Notes: a model not told the origin generated them from the letters alone. A DNA stretch of 17,961 nucleotides from Ettlia oleoabundans (GCA_019693395.1 JAAMXP010000002.1:1-17961); one strand, 5' to 3'. Shown: positions 1 to 11,040, counted from the first letter of the stretch. Numbers and translations: made by a program.

Positions 1-22
1 GGGGGTGGGGGGGTGGGTGGGA
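1..22 (+). repeat. G-run cluster, possible G-quadruplex
   Basis: The first 22 bases consist of four G runs (5, 7, 3 and 3) separated by single T residues, which meets the usual G3+N1 quadruplex pattern. It lies in the presumed ovoA intron on the strand opposite the transcript. The run may extend left of the window. No function is implied. Confidence 0.5.
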
Positions 23-375
23 TGTCAAGGCCAGCAGTCTTTCGCAGGAGGGCCACTTCAAAGCTCCCCAAGAAAAGTCAGTGTTTGATACCTGTGGGGC
101 TGAGCCAACCTGGGCATTGCACTGCTTCATCTCTGTTGGTGAGTTGACCCACAGAGAGTGGCCGCCCCAGCACACGGCAGTGGTCCGCCATATTTGATGC
201 CATGCCGAGTGCATGCTAGCCCCCAGGTTGGTCAGTCTAACTTTTCACGCTGCTGACACCTTGCACAACCAGCTGGCTTCTGCAGGCTTGCACCGAGACA
301 TCATCTCCACTTCCCCACCCCCGCTCACCACCCACCCACCCGCACCAACATCACACACCCAGCCCCCTGCCCCAC
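1..375. other. Presumed last visible intron of ovoA
   Basis: Between the last recognised ovoA exon and the left edge I find no further OvoA motif. The expected next block, an asparagine-leucine plus Tyr-Gly-Ser segment leading to a G-N-V-W-E-W motif, is not visible on the minus strand. The stretch is best read as intron, with the next exon outside the window. It contains a C-rich tract (301-376) and a G-rich left end. Confidence 0.45.
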
Positions 376-3300
376 CTGGGTCCTCAGCGATTCGCCCCTC
401 CGCATCCCGTCTAGCCACCTGCCGCAGCCGCTGGTGCTCGGGCTCGGTTAGCAGGCGCAGGGCGGTGTCGCCACGCAGGCCCTGCTAGCGGGAAAGACGG
501 GCAATGCGCACGGGCAGCTGAGGTGAGTGAGGGTCCGGCAGCCAAAGTTCAGCGTAACAGGACATGAATGGTAGCTGAAGAGCTGCTGACAAGTTCATGG
601 GGGTAGGAGCAGATGAGCCCCTCCACGTCCAGGTCTACGTGTTTAAACTCATCTAGCACCCATCCTTTTGATGCAACGAGCTCCAATGTGGTGAAGGTAA
701 TCCCCAAACCACGCCACTTTCGCCCCCGATGAACCCCACGCAGCACCCAGCACGACAACTCGCACCTGCTTGGCTGAGAGCCAGTTGGCATAAGCGCGCG
801 CCTCGTGGTGGTTGACCACAGCAGGCAGAGCAGGCGCGAGGTCAACCACCTCAAACACAAGGCGCAGCTTGTAGCGGTGCAAGCCTGCAGAGCGAAGGGG
901 AGGGATGTGGGTGGGCGGCTGGGACGGCGATATGGGCACACAATTTGAGAGGAGGGTCAGAAAGGCATTAGGCTGGGCGCAGGCAAAAGGTTGAAGTTGT
1001 TGCCAGACAGCGGCAGCAAGTATCGGCAGCACCAGCAGCAGTGGCAGAGGCAGCCAAAGGCACAGCAGTGGCGGTGAGTGGCGCACCCTGTGGGCCGTCT
1101 GGAACCCAGAAGGTGGGCCACCTGCAGGCAAAGGCGGGCGGAAGGGCTGCTTGCGGAACAAAAACGGCGGCAGGCTTGAGTAGGAAAGCGGCCTAACTGA
1201 GGAACAAAGAGCCCCTGAGTGGCGTGCCATGGCCCATGCTGCTGGCTGGCGGCTTGGAAAGCAACTACCACCACAGATGCTGCCACCACCATCTCAACGG
1301 CAGCATGCAGTAACACGCATGTTTGTCGTGCACTGCCGCTGCGTCATGTTAATGTCAGTTCAGGGAAGGCTGAACCATGTGGTGCTCACTTTGCATTGCG
1401 GAATGTGCGCCAGCGCCAGCCGTCCTCGCTCCACCACTGCTTGCTGCGGTAGCCGCCATCCCGCAAAAACTCAAGAAACTCGGCGTTGCTGCAGGTAGTG
1501 TGCGACGAAAATGTTTTTCTGTTATAGCGCAACCGCAGTTAAACAATATGGCAATGCATTGTTGTGTTGCACACACACCAACTAGTCAAATATGGTGTTG
1601 ATGTGTGTCGCAGGGGTGGGGGTTGTGGTGGATGAACACCAAAGTGACGGTGGTGCTGTGATGGTTGCATGTGCAGTTTACAGTCAAACATGGCAGCAGG
1701 GGCAGATGCGGATGATGGAAGGAACCAGCAGCCCGCCCATCCACCCACCCACACAAACCTGACCAGGGCACGGGTGGCTTTGAATGCACGGACGTGGAAG
1801 GCGCGGCTGCCGTACTCGTTGTCCCAGCCGTAGGTGGGCCAGTCGGCTGGCTTGCCCAGAGTCACATCCCCCGATTCAACTGCAAGGAAGTTCAGGTGGG
1901 CAGTGAGTAAGTGTGCACTATCTTCCCTTCTGTGCCATGCAGGGAAGGAAGGGTAACTCCAAATGCACGTGAACATCAGTCAGCCTGCACTGCCCTCATC
2001 CATCCTCTTTGCCATCCACCCACCCACCTGCAATCATCTCGTTGGGCGGCGGCAGGCGCTCAGCGTCCCTCACAGAGGGGTGGTACGCGGGCCACTGTGG
2101 CGGGCAGCGCAGCAGGTTCAGGGGCAGCTCCCGCATCAGCACCGAGGAAGTTTCTATGTGGATGCGCTCGTGCTCAAAACCCATGAAGAACGCCCAGGCA
2201 GGGGAGGTCTGCAGCGGGGGCCAGCAGCCATAAAAGGCCTAAGGTGAACGGGGGCACAACTGGGAACGAGACAGCGAGGGGTTGGGGTAGTCCAGGATGC
2301 AAGCGGCAGGTTCCGGGGCTGCGAGGTGGTGGGCATGGAAGGCTGGGCTGGTACAGGCTGGACCAGAACAGCCAACACAAAGAACTTACGACAAACGATG
2401 CTAGCATTACAGGCTGCGGCTGGCAGTGTTGCTCACCCAGGTGATTGGCAGTTGGTCAAACCCTGGGTGCGTCTCAATGTGGCGCCGCACCATAGCGTAG
2501 ACCTGTCGGCGGTATTCGTTCACCTCACGCACCGAGGGCCACAGCATGTCGTTCTTGGACAGGTCATCCCAGCTCATCTGCAGCGATTTATACAGCAAGA
2601 TTGGTTGAGAAGACGGACAGGCGCTTTGAGAACTCACATGCTCATGTTCCGAACACGTTGCCGGATCAGTCCTCAATGGGCGCTGCTTACTGTTTTTTCC
2701 AGCAGGTCAACAGTTTGTCATAAAACTATGTCAATACGATCACATATTGCCACGCACTCAACCGACTTCCAACCACAGAGCAACCGGTTGCTCCTTCAAC
2801 CCATCGCATTGTGTCCATTAAGCTATCGATGGATCTCATGCGATTTTAACACTGCAACTTGCGGCCCTACTCGAGAGGGAGGAGCGTTTGCCCCCGGCTT
2901 ACCTCATCCACGCCAACCTCAAAAATCTGCTCAAACTGCGGGTTGATGGGATCTGCCTGTATGCCTGCCACCCGCAGCTTGTTTGTGTAGAACACCGCCA
3001 CGTGTCCATAGTAGAAGATGAAGGGATGGCGCAGGTTGTGGTAGGGTGGCCGGTAGAAGCACTCCTCGCCTGCGTGCACATGGGTTGTAGGATTTGTTCA
3101 CTGGGTTGCCTCCAAAGTGAATATGAATGGAGCCACATGCAGATGAAGTGAGTTTGAAGAAGCACAGAAAAGAAGAACCCAGCAAATGCATAAGTGAGAT
3201 GGAGCGGCATCTGGCGGGGAAAAGCACCAGCATGTGCATGACTGGCACCTGGGTGGCCACTCACTTCCATTTCCTCAGCCCCTTGCTTGATGTTGTGTTT

Positions 3301-4278
3301 GCGGCAGGGAGCAATTACAATCCCACCCACCTTGCAGGGCACTGAACAGCACCTCAGTAATGAGCCAGGTGTTGTCAAAATAGTCCAGCGCCTGAGGGGA
3401 AAAGAAGCATCAAATGAGATAGCTAAGGACAACTAAGGTCAGTGAGAAGCAGGGGTAGAAGATACAATACCGAAAACACAGCAGCACTACAGCAGCCAGG
3501 AAAGCACCGTGAAAATAGCATATTAACCGCAGTAGTTGATCAATCAGCAAGGCAGCAGGCATTTGTTGGTATGGGCGCTCTGCTGCGACTGCCACATCAC
3601 CAAGTCAGATGGCATGTTTCTGCGTTGACACTATGGTTGGCAGCAGTTCTTGAGGCACACCTGCTGACGGGTGCATTTCGAGAGGTCTGGCAGCGGCAGG
3701 CTTGTGATGGTGCCGTCGGGCTGAATGCCAGCAGCATCTGCCGCTGGCTTGGGGCCTGTCCACCACCAATCCGGGCGCTCGCCATTGGGCCCGCTCACCA
3801 ATTCTGCATCACCCCTGCAAAATGAAAACAAGGGAAAAGAGCGAAATCTCAAAAAAAAATGTTTGAACAGCTTGGGGCCGGCTGGCAGCCAGCGATGACC
3901 CCCAATTGAGCTGAGCGGGCTGTGATGGCTGCCAGCTGCCCAGAAGGGGTGCACTAATGCGCACAGCATGCAAAATAAATAAAATCTGGCTGCAAGGTTG
4001 TGGTCGAGATGCCGGCCGGCTGCTAGCTCTTGTTCCGCTGGCGCCAAAGAGCTTGCGCCATGCATGTGCTAACATTTGCCGCACCTCAGGTTATTCCTCC
4101 ACTCCTCCGCCTGGACGTCGAACGAATTGGCGTTTTTGCTCACGATTTTGACTGGAGGTGCCTCTGCCGCAGCCTCGGCTTTGGCGGCCTCAACCTTCTG
4201 CCGCTTGAGGTCCGGCATGCCATCGTTGTTGTGCAGAACAGCAACAACGGGAGACATTTGAAAATTTGGCTGGAGCAA
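376..4278 (-). CDS. ovoA: OvoA, 5-histidylcysteine sulfoxide synthase (ovothiol biosynthesis), C-terminus beyond window
   Basis: OvoA is a non-heme iron enzyme that joins cysteine to histidine C5 with O2, the first step to ovothiol; many family members also carry a C-terminal methyltransferase. Eleven exons join in phase: 4278-4085, 3814-3661, 3391-3331, 3069-2903, 2577-2437, 2208-2028, 1879-1759, 1488-1390, 1121-1087, 884-766 and 484 (or 481)-376. They give about 460 residues. The DinB-like N-terminal part shows DYFDNTWLITEVLF, LRHPFIFYYGH (His about 159), GVDEMSWDDL across an exon junction, and GFEHERIHIETSS with HxxxH (about 252/256); these histidines are the expected iron ligands. The FGE-sulfatase-like part shows PTYGWDNEYG, NAEFLEFLRDGGY, KWPTFWVPDGPQG, NHHEARAYANW and LRLLTEPEH. 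The end at 376 (donor gtgggg, phase 1) is my choice; a donor at 418 is possible. The rest of this domain and any methyltransferase lie left of the window. A TATA-like element at 4301-4307 favours the in-frame ATG at 4257 over 4278. Family assignment is firm; exon edges are hand-called. Confidence 0.85.
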
Positions 4279-4300
4279 CGCGACTTGAGGCGAACAAAGG

Positions 4301-4313
4301 TTATATAATTATA
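4301..4313. promoter_or_regulatory. TATA-like element between divergent genes
   Basis: The 13-base A/T stretch ttatataattata reads as a TATA box on both strands in otherwise G/C-rich DNA. On the minus strand, tatataa ends 44 bases before the ovoA ATG at 4257 and 23 bases before the ATG at 4278. A start site about 30 bases downstream would exclude 4278 and leave 4257 as the first ATG. On the plus strand it lies about 75 bases before an ATG at 4387. A second TATA-like motif (tatata, 4475-4480, plus strand) could instead serve the DUF1279 gene. Assignment rests on position and composition only. Confidence 0.45.
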
Positions 4314-4616
4314 CCGCTTCGCACGGAATGGCGGGGGCCCCACTCCAGCCGCCCCGGGAAATACGAAGGACGCGGCTTGTCCTACGATGGACGGCATGGT
4401 TTTAGGTGAGGTGAGCCAGTGTGCCTAGGTGGCACCGAGACTTTCTACCATCAATTTGCTCGCCATATGACCACTATATACAGCGCACGGCCATGCAATT
4501 CACCTTAGCAGTTAACCAGGAAATTATTTTCAACTCTCGACATTCTGTCGCAGGCCACTACTGCTCCGCTGCCAGCTTTGTCCATTCCCCGCACTGTACT
4601 TTGCAGCAAGCGTTTT

Positions 4617-6263
4617 ATGCAAATTATACTACAGCCACGCGCTTCTTTCCGTGCACTGGAGGCCAATGCGCCAACAGCGGCACGGAGTTGCAGGTAGTGT
4701 CTTGCTGCAGACCCCCTTTGCCGGCGTGGCAGTCCGTCAGGTGCTCTGCAAGTCGCATAATACACCCAACATGCGCCATCAGCTCACCGCTTCTCTGCAG
4801 GCTGGCGGCAACCGGCGGCGTGAGATGGCAACCTCGGCGGCAGCAGCGAGCGGCCTCCATTGTAGTTGCCAGCCAACCCCAGACCAAGGTGACTTCAACA
4901 CAAGTTACCGGCTGCTGTTGAGGTTGTAACACAGCATGTAGCACAGCAAAGTTCGAGGCGCCCTGTTGTTCCCTCCATGTTGGCCGCCGTTTCTTCCAGA
5001 TGCGGCCTTCATGAAACAGCTGCGGACGCATCAGATTAGGTTGCTCTCGTGTTATTTTACGCCTTTTGTCCCTAACTTCATTGGTGATGCTGCCATGCGC
5101 ATTGCTAGGCTTCCATGGGAAAGCGTATCATTTCGTTTGACCCTGTTGTATCGCAGCAGCTTAATTTCCCGGCCACCTGCATGTCTTTGGTGTGTTGCAG
5201 AACGACGCCGAGGCAGCCACTGAGAAGTGGGGCCTGGAGGCGGGGCTCTGGAAGGTTTGGAGCGACAAAAACGCTGACGGCAAGACCAAGGGACAGCAGG
5301 TGCGGATGCGCAATGTGTTGTGTTGCACCAACGTTCAAATGGCAGCATGGATGCCATCATCCGTTCGGTTGTGGTGCTGTGGCCCGCTGCAGAACTTGGT
5401 AGCGACTGCTGAAAACTCCGGCAGTGCACCAGGGTCGTTTTGTGGCTTGCAATAGATGTGGCTGAGCCAGAAGATAGTTCGTTTCCTAAAGCTTAGATGC
5501 CCTGCCTCATGTGCCGGCCGGTCCCCATGTCTTCTCCTCAGGCCAAGGAGCTGCTGGCGCGGTACGGCAGCGCCTACCTCCTGACCTCCATTTCCTTTGC
5601 TATCGTCTCTATGACTGTCTGCTATTTGGCGGTAGACTCGGGAGTGGATGTCGCGGCGCTGCTAGAGCGAGTGGGGCTAAAGGTGGGACGATGCTACGGC
5701 AGAGCAACAGTAGCTCACTGACTGAGCAGCTTGATGTCTGCCTGTCCTGTGGAGGTGGGGCAGAGCAGTTGTAAGTTAGCAAATGGCCCTGCGCCACATA
5801 ACTGCATGAATCGAAGGCACCCTATCGGTGCGCCTGAGCACACCCTAGCGATCCTTACAGCGTGAGCAACGCAGCAAGTGACATTCAACGCGACTGCTGC
5901 TTGGTTGGTGCCATATCAATAGACACACTGCTACCCCAAGATGCAGGGACAAAGCATGTGTTCATCCCTTGCCATATGGATTCATATGGATTATCGATCC
6001 CGTTTATTTTGGTGCTTCTGGCACCTTGCACACTTATCCCACATCTCGCACGCTTCTCATGTTGTTCCCTGCTACAGGTGACCAACACAAGCGAGACGGT
6101 GGGCACATTCGCCATTGCGTACGCAGCACATAAAGCGCTGTCCCCGGTGCGCTTCCCTCCCACGGTGGCGCTGACTCCTGTGGTAGCGCGCTGGTTGGGC
6201 AAGGAGCCGTCGGCAGCTGACAGCTCTGCACGCGAGACTGACACTGACGATGGGAGCAAGTGA
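4617..6263 (+). CDS. DUF1279 (FAM210-like) membrane protein with transit-peptide-like N-terminus
   Basis: Five exons join in phase: 4617-4693, 4801-4888, 5201-5299, 5542-5682 and 6078-6263, giving 196 residues. The first ~55 residues are rich in Arg, Ala and Ser and poor in acid (MQIILQPRASFRALEANA), like a plastid or mitochondrial targeting peptide. A charged helix follows (NDAEAATEKW). The DUF1279 domain begins at AKELLARYGSAYLLTS, with a membrane helix at about residues 98-119, and continues with VGTFAIAYAAHKALSP and VRFPPTVALTPVVARWLG. That second block is the family signature, typical of plant and algal plastid members. The tail is short, acidic and Ser/Thr-rich. A longer start is possible: a mini-exon 4387-4410 spliced in phase to 4554-4693 would add 29 residues, but these contain acidic residues unlike a transit peptide. 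The biochemical role of the family is not settled. It is divergent from ovoA. Confidence 0.85.
5973..5992. repeat. 10-bp tandem duplication in last intron of DUF1279 gene
   Basis: The ten bases catatggatt occur twice head to tail inside the intron 5683-6077. This is a perfect short duplication with no visible function. Confidence 0.7.
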
Positions 6264-6903
6264 GGCCGGCAGATGTGGGCGCTGTGTTTCTGCACCAATG
6301 GTACCACCAGCCGATTCTGTCACGTTTTGAGCTTCCCGCCTATTTCGCGTCCCATATTGTATACCACCAACCACCATGAGAATGGATGATCCAAGCTGTG
6401 CTTTTTCCTGTGTGCTGCTGTTATGATTTTTTGGTACCATCACCACCGCCACCATTTCATTCTCTTTCCCACCAGCATTCGAGCTACTCATTTCTTTTGA
6501 CGATCGTTTTAGATGCAAAACCAATCAGAGGGCAAGATGGGTGCAGCAACACCCAGAAGAGCCGCAACTTAAGCAGCCCAGCATTCGATCTGCAAGGGTG
6601 AGGCCAGATTTGCGAGTAGGAAGAACTTTGCTGTTGATGGCGCTACGCTAAAATCTCTTTGCATGCCATCAGCAGCAAGCAAACCGTACCATCGACCATC
6701 GACAGCTGCCACATGCCTGCCACTCCCGCCACCTCCCGCCACCTCCCGCCCCGCCATGTCAGCTTGAAATTCCATTTGCAGACGGCTCCTAGTGTACTCA
6801 ACATTGCATGCACAGCGCTACAAACTTTGATAATCTGAGAGGCAGGTGGTTACGCCCCAGACACAACCCCTCCGCGTGAGTTGGTCACGATGGTGTTGTT
6901 GGA
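6264..6903. other. Intergenic: DUF1279 3' flank and nicastrin 5' flank
   Basis: These 640 bases separate two genes on the same strand. No exon, RNA gene or conserved coding frame could be supported. No AATAAA or TGTAA poly(A)-type motif was found just after the DUF1279 stop, and no clear TATA box lies near the nicastrin start. The right half contains short pyrimidine-rich tandem repeats. Confidence 0.55.
6721..6755. repeat. Short 10-bp C-rich tandem repeat upstream of nicastrin
   Basis: About three copies of a ten-base unit (acctcccgcc, the first copy slightly changed) stand in a row, ending in ccgcc. It lies about 150 bases upstream of the nicastrin ATG, so it may be part of the promoter or 5' UTR, but nothing else supports that. 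Confidence 0.6.
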
Positions 6904-9900
6904 ATGAAGCCGACAGTGCTCTTTTGCGCGATCGCCTGCTTGCTGGCTTGGAGGCCCGCTGCCCAGGCTCAGCATGCGATCCAGTCGGCTTCAGACCTCC
7001 AGCGCGCTATCTACACTGAGATGCCGCTGTTGCCAGTTAGTCAACATGGCGGCGACGCATGTGTGCGGTTGCTGACCGCCGACGGCACGGTGGGGTGCGC
7101 TGGTGGGCGGGACCCAGTAGAGGGCCGGCTTGTTCGGCTCGACGCGCTGCTGCCATCACCGAATGAGTACCCAGGTGGGTGCGGCCTCTTTGAAGCACGC
7201 AACAATCATTCGTGCAAGATTAAATTTGAGCGTGAAGCAGCATCTGCAGGTGCAACAGGCAGCACCATCATCACCAGTGCGGCCGTCTGCCCAGCTTCCG
7301 GTGTGAGCACCTGCCATTACCCTCCCACGCATCCACCCCCTCCTTTGCAGACGCCGCAGCCTTCCTACTGCCACCTGCCTTACTGGCAGACTTCTTAGAC
7401 CAGTGCCAGGCCAGCCCCGCGCTGCTGCGCCGAGTACGTGGCATCCTGGTTGAGCCAGCACCGGTACCAAGCTACAGCCAGGCAGCAGCTGCGCCGCTGG
7501 CCGAGTTTGCACTTTACCCTAACCGGTCCTACCCTTGGAACCCATCAGGTGGGCAGCTGAAAAATTTGAACTCAATTTTGGTGATGTGAGCACGTGAGCT
7601 GACTCAGCCGCCATTTGACATGCCAGGATGCTACTGCTGCACCCTTGCCGGGCTACTATGTGAATTGTGATGCAGGCCGGGGCTTGTCTGGCATGGACAT
7701 GCCCTTTCCAGTGTTTCTGCTGGATAACGACACGGCTAGAAATGCGGCAGGGCGGGCCGCAGAGAACAAAGAACGGGTGGGTGCATAGCCAAGTTCCGGG
7801 AGCAGCAAGAGGCCAGTGTCCCTGCCTTCCTAATGGGGTTGAGCAGCAGCCATCGCTGAGCGACTTGTGACAATGATGCTTGCCTAATGCTTGTTCGGCA
7901 GAGTTCTTAAAACTGCGATCACAACTGACTTGCTGTCACCCTTTCCTCCCTCCCCCACATTCTCCTTTTTGCCCTGTGCAGAGGACGAATGGCGCGCTGC
8001 ACCATGCACGCATGCAGCTGACCATGGATGCAGCCGGCAACAGCAGCTCCTGTATCACAGCAGGCACCTGCCTGCCCCTTGGCGGGCACAGCGTGCTGGC
8101 AGCCCTGCCACCTCTGCTTCCACATGCTGCCACTACTGACAGCGGAGCGAGGGGTGAGCAAACAGCCGGCGGCGAAAACATGCCTGCTATCTGGATCATA
8201 TCTCAGATTGATTCTGCAGCGCTCTTCCACGAGGCCACAATGGGTGCGGATGCTCCCATGTCAGGGCTGATTGCCATGCTGGCAGCAGCGGACCTGCTTG
8301 GAAGCAACTTCCACGGCAAAGGCAGCAATGGTGGCCAGGGGTCGCCGGCGCCGCCTTACCGCAGGCGCCTTGTGTTTGCGGCGCTGAATGGCGAGCCCTG
8401 GGGCCTCATGGGCAGCAAGCGGCTGCTGTGGGAGATGGCCCAGGGCAACTCTTCTGTAGCAGGATTGAGCCTAGAAGCCGGGCAAACAGCTGGGGTAAGC
8501 ATGTATGCCTGTCCTGATGCGGGGCTAAGTTTGTTTGCAGGGGTCGTCAACTGCTTCGCCCTTGTTCTAGCATTGGAGCTTTGCCTGATGCGATTGTGCG
8601 TCTTGACATGGCTGCGTTCCTCAGCGGGCAGATTGGCTGGAGGCGCCCGCCCGCTACATGCTCCAGTGGCAGACACGGCCGCTGCATCACAAAGCACACC
8701 TTTCGTATTTCTGCTTCACAGATGCTGGAGGTGACACAGGTGGGGCGTGCACGGCAGAGCAGCGAGGACGGTGGCAGCAGCGTAAATCTCTACACCCACA
8801 CTCACAAGGGTAGTGGCGGCAGCGGCAGCAAGGCAGACACCGAGCTATTGGATGCGCTGCAAGCAGCAGCAGATGCCACCGTCCTCGCCCCGGCGGCCCC
8901 TGACGGTGTGACGCTGTCTCCAGCCAGCGCTGCGGCACCTGGGCTGCCCCCGACCGCCAGTGCCGGCTCGTTTTTGCGTATGGCAAATGCCAGTAGTAGG
9001 GGCCGCATCACTACCGGCAATCCCGGCCTGGGGGCGGTGCTTCTGTCTGGGTTTGATGACGCGCTCAAAGGAGCCACTTTTCAGAGCCAGTATGACACTT
9101 TGGATACAGTGGATGCAGACAGCATCGCAATCACGGCGGTGGTGCTCGCTCGAGCGGCGCACAGGCTGGCGCTGGCAGACAGCGGCGGCGGGGGGACCGG
9201 CAGCAGTGGAAGGGTTCAGGCAGCAGAGCAGCAGCTGCCGGTGGACTATGCTGCGGTGAAGTCGACTGTGCAGGGGCTCACCCAGGTCTGTGTGTGGTTG
9301 GGTGTGGCACGCTATTTTCCTAACCATCTATAGCCAGTGTGGGGCTGCAACTGCGTTAGCACCTCATGGCTGGAATACTGCTCCTCCGCTTCTGCTTGCT
9401 TTCCCTCCCTGCTGTAATGGACGATGGTTGGTCCCCTCCTACCTGCTAACTCCCTGATCACTGCCATCTGCCCGCTTGCTGCTCGCAGTGCTTTCTCAAT
9501 GCAAGCGCGGGCCTCAACTGCCCAATAGCGGCGTCAATGTTGAGCCCGGTACGAGGCGGCCACGTGGCGCATTACATTGGCATTCTTCGCACCCTCACCG
9601 CAGGCAAGATTTGGGGTCTGGCCCGTGGTTTGTCTTTACACGTATGCAACCTGTTTCCTTCATGCCACATCCGCCCAATGCTGGATGACAGGGTATGGAG
9701 GGTTTGAAGGTTTTGTTTGAGGGCGGTAATGTGTTATTGAACTAAGCTACTGCTACGCCTGTTCTTGCGTCTTGTAAGGCACCGCAGCCTGCCCCTGCTC
9801 ATCTCTGGCATAGTCTGAACTCAGACGACCCCATTGCTGCCATACACCTGCAGACCCCCAGACCCCGGATCCCCTGGTAAAGAGCGACACCGAGCGGTTC

Positions 9901-10821
9901 ATATGGAACTACCTGGCCTTTGCCACAGCACCTGGGGTGAAGCCAGGGGTGCCACCAGCAGCAGGCAGTGGGGGCGGCAAGAGCCGCAGCAGTGGAGGCG
10001 GCAGCGCAGCTGATTTGCAGCTTTGCCAGCCCCTCAACGCCACAGGCTGCCCGCTAGAACTGGTCTGTGCAGGCTCCCGGAGCATACGCGGGTGGGTGGA
10101 TGGGTGGGGGTAACGCCATTGACCTGAATTTCTTTCCTCGTTGCTCTTCGCCCGTTAAGCTGGCCAACCACACCTTGATCTGCTTGTCCCCTGCCCTTTC
10201 CACAATATCACCCAGCTAAGACATCTCTCCCACGTGCTGCCACCTGCAGGCCTGAGGGGCTGGGTGTGTGTCTGAACACCACCGTGCGTTATGTGCCCTC
10301 TTACAGCACCTCACTGGCCTGTGTCGGCTGCGACGGCTCCACCACCCTGTATGACCGTCGCTGGCACCTAACTGATGCCGCAGTGCAGTGGTGAGTTGAC
10401 TGGACGGCCGCTGGCATTGATGCAACAGCCGCTGCTGGTGCTGCAGCTCCAACATCTTGCTTGCTAATCTATGTTGGGCTCCGGATTGTTGCGTGCTGCC
10501 TGCCATCTGCCCCCGTTGTTGTCCCCACCCAAGATCTATCACTGCAATGCAAGCGGCACAAATCTCCGATCGTAAGGGCTGCCCTTTACAACTTCTTGCC
10601 GCTGCACCCGCCACAGGGAGCAGCAGTATGGCTGGCCAGGCGATCCGATGTGGAGCGAGAGCAACTGGCCACGTGGTACCCCTGCATTGACTTTATACCT
10701 TAAGGAGGCGCCAGTGGTGGAGGACGCTCTGCTGGCTGCAGGCCTGGCAGTGACAGCGGCGAGCTTTGGCACAGCATTTGCAGTACGGGTTGCATACCAC
10801 CGCAAGCTCAAACGGCAGTAA
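6904..10821 (+). CDS. NCSTN: Nicastrin, gamma-secretase ectodomain subunit
   Basis: Nicastrin is the large glycosylated subunit of gamma-secretase, the presenilin intramembrane protease. Nine exons join in phase: 6904-7174, 7351-7548, 7676-7776, 7982-8494, 8722-9285, 9489-9615, 9854-10091, 10250-10390 and 10617-10821, encoding 785 residues. A signal peptide (MKPTVLFCAIACLLAW, cleavage after about residue 22) is followed by the family start DACVRLL (Cys53) with Cys65 downstream. Then come MDMPFPVFLLDNDTARN, the TCLPLGGHS cysteine segment, the peptidase-like lobe (IWIISQIDSAALF; LVFAALNGEPWGLMGS, Glu about 328), EVTQVGRA, FQSQYDTLD and the membrane-proximal DPMWSESNWP. One membrane helix lies at about residues 755-777, with the basic tail YHRKLKRQ. 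Nicastrin keeps the aminopeptidase fold without its active site, so proteolysis would depend on presenilin encoded elsewhere. The animal Asp-Tyr-Ile-Gly-Ser motif reads Gly-Leu-Met-Gly-Ser here. Low-complexity Gly/Ser insertions (about 300-312, 395-405, 520-540, 625-645) look lineage-specific. Confidence 0.88.
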
Positions 10822-10847
10822 TGGAGCTTACGGCAACAAGGATGGCT

Positions 10848-10852
10848 TGTAA
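10848..10852 (+). terminator. Candidate TGTAA poly(A) signal of nicastrin
   Basis: UGUAA is the usual poly(A) signal in volvocine and several other green algae. This copy lies 27 bases after the nicastrin stop, which would imply a very short 3' UTR. The same five bases also occur in introns of this window (around 4924, 5771 and 9773), so one match is weak evidence. Confidence 0.25.
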
Positions 10853-11040
10853 CATAATGACCACATGCTGTGCATATAATGCAAAAATTGCCAGGCGATG
10901 TGCCATATGAGGCGGTGGTGCCGTGTGGCGGCAGCAGTACAAACCGGTCAGTACTGTTGGGCACGCCCTCGCTTAGCCGGATTAAAGAGCCTAAGGGGTG
11001 ATTGTGATTTGCAACTGGGCTTCAATAGCTGGCACGCCAG

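Noticed and set aside
1..244. Minus-strand open frame running to the left edge, with a short TNLGASM stretch faintly like the OvoA Asn-Leu-Gly block
   Set aside because: The following residues lack the expected Tyr-Gly-Ser and G-N-V-W motifs, and no acceptor in the required phase precedes it. I treat it as intron.
549..1316. Long minus-strand open frames of 119-193 codons
   Set aside because: They are read-through of real ovoA exons (884-766 and 1121-1087) into flanking introns; the joined exons give the family match, the full frames do not.
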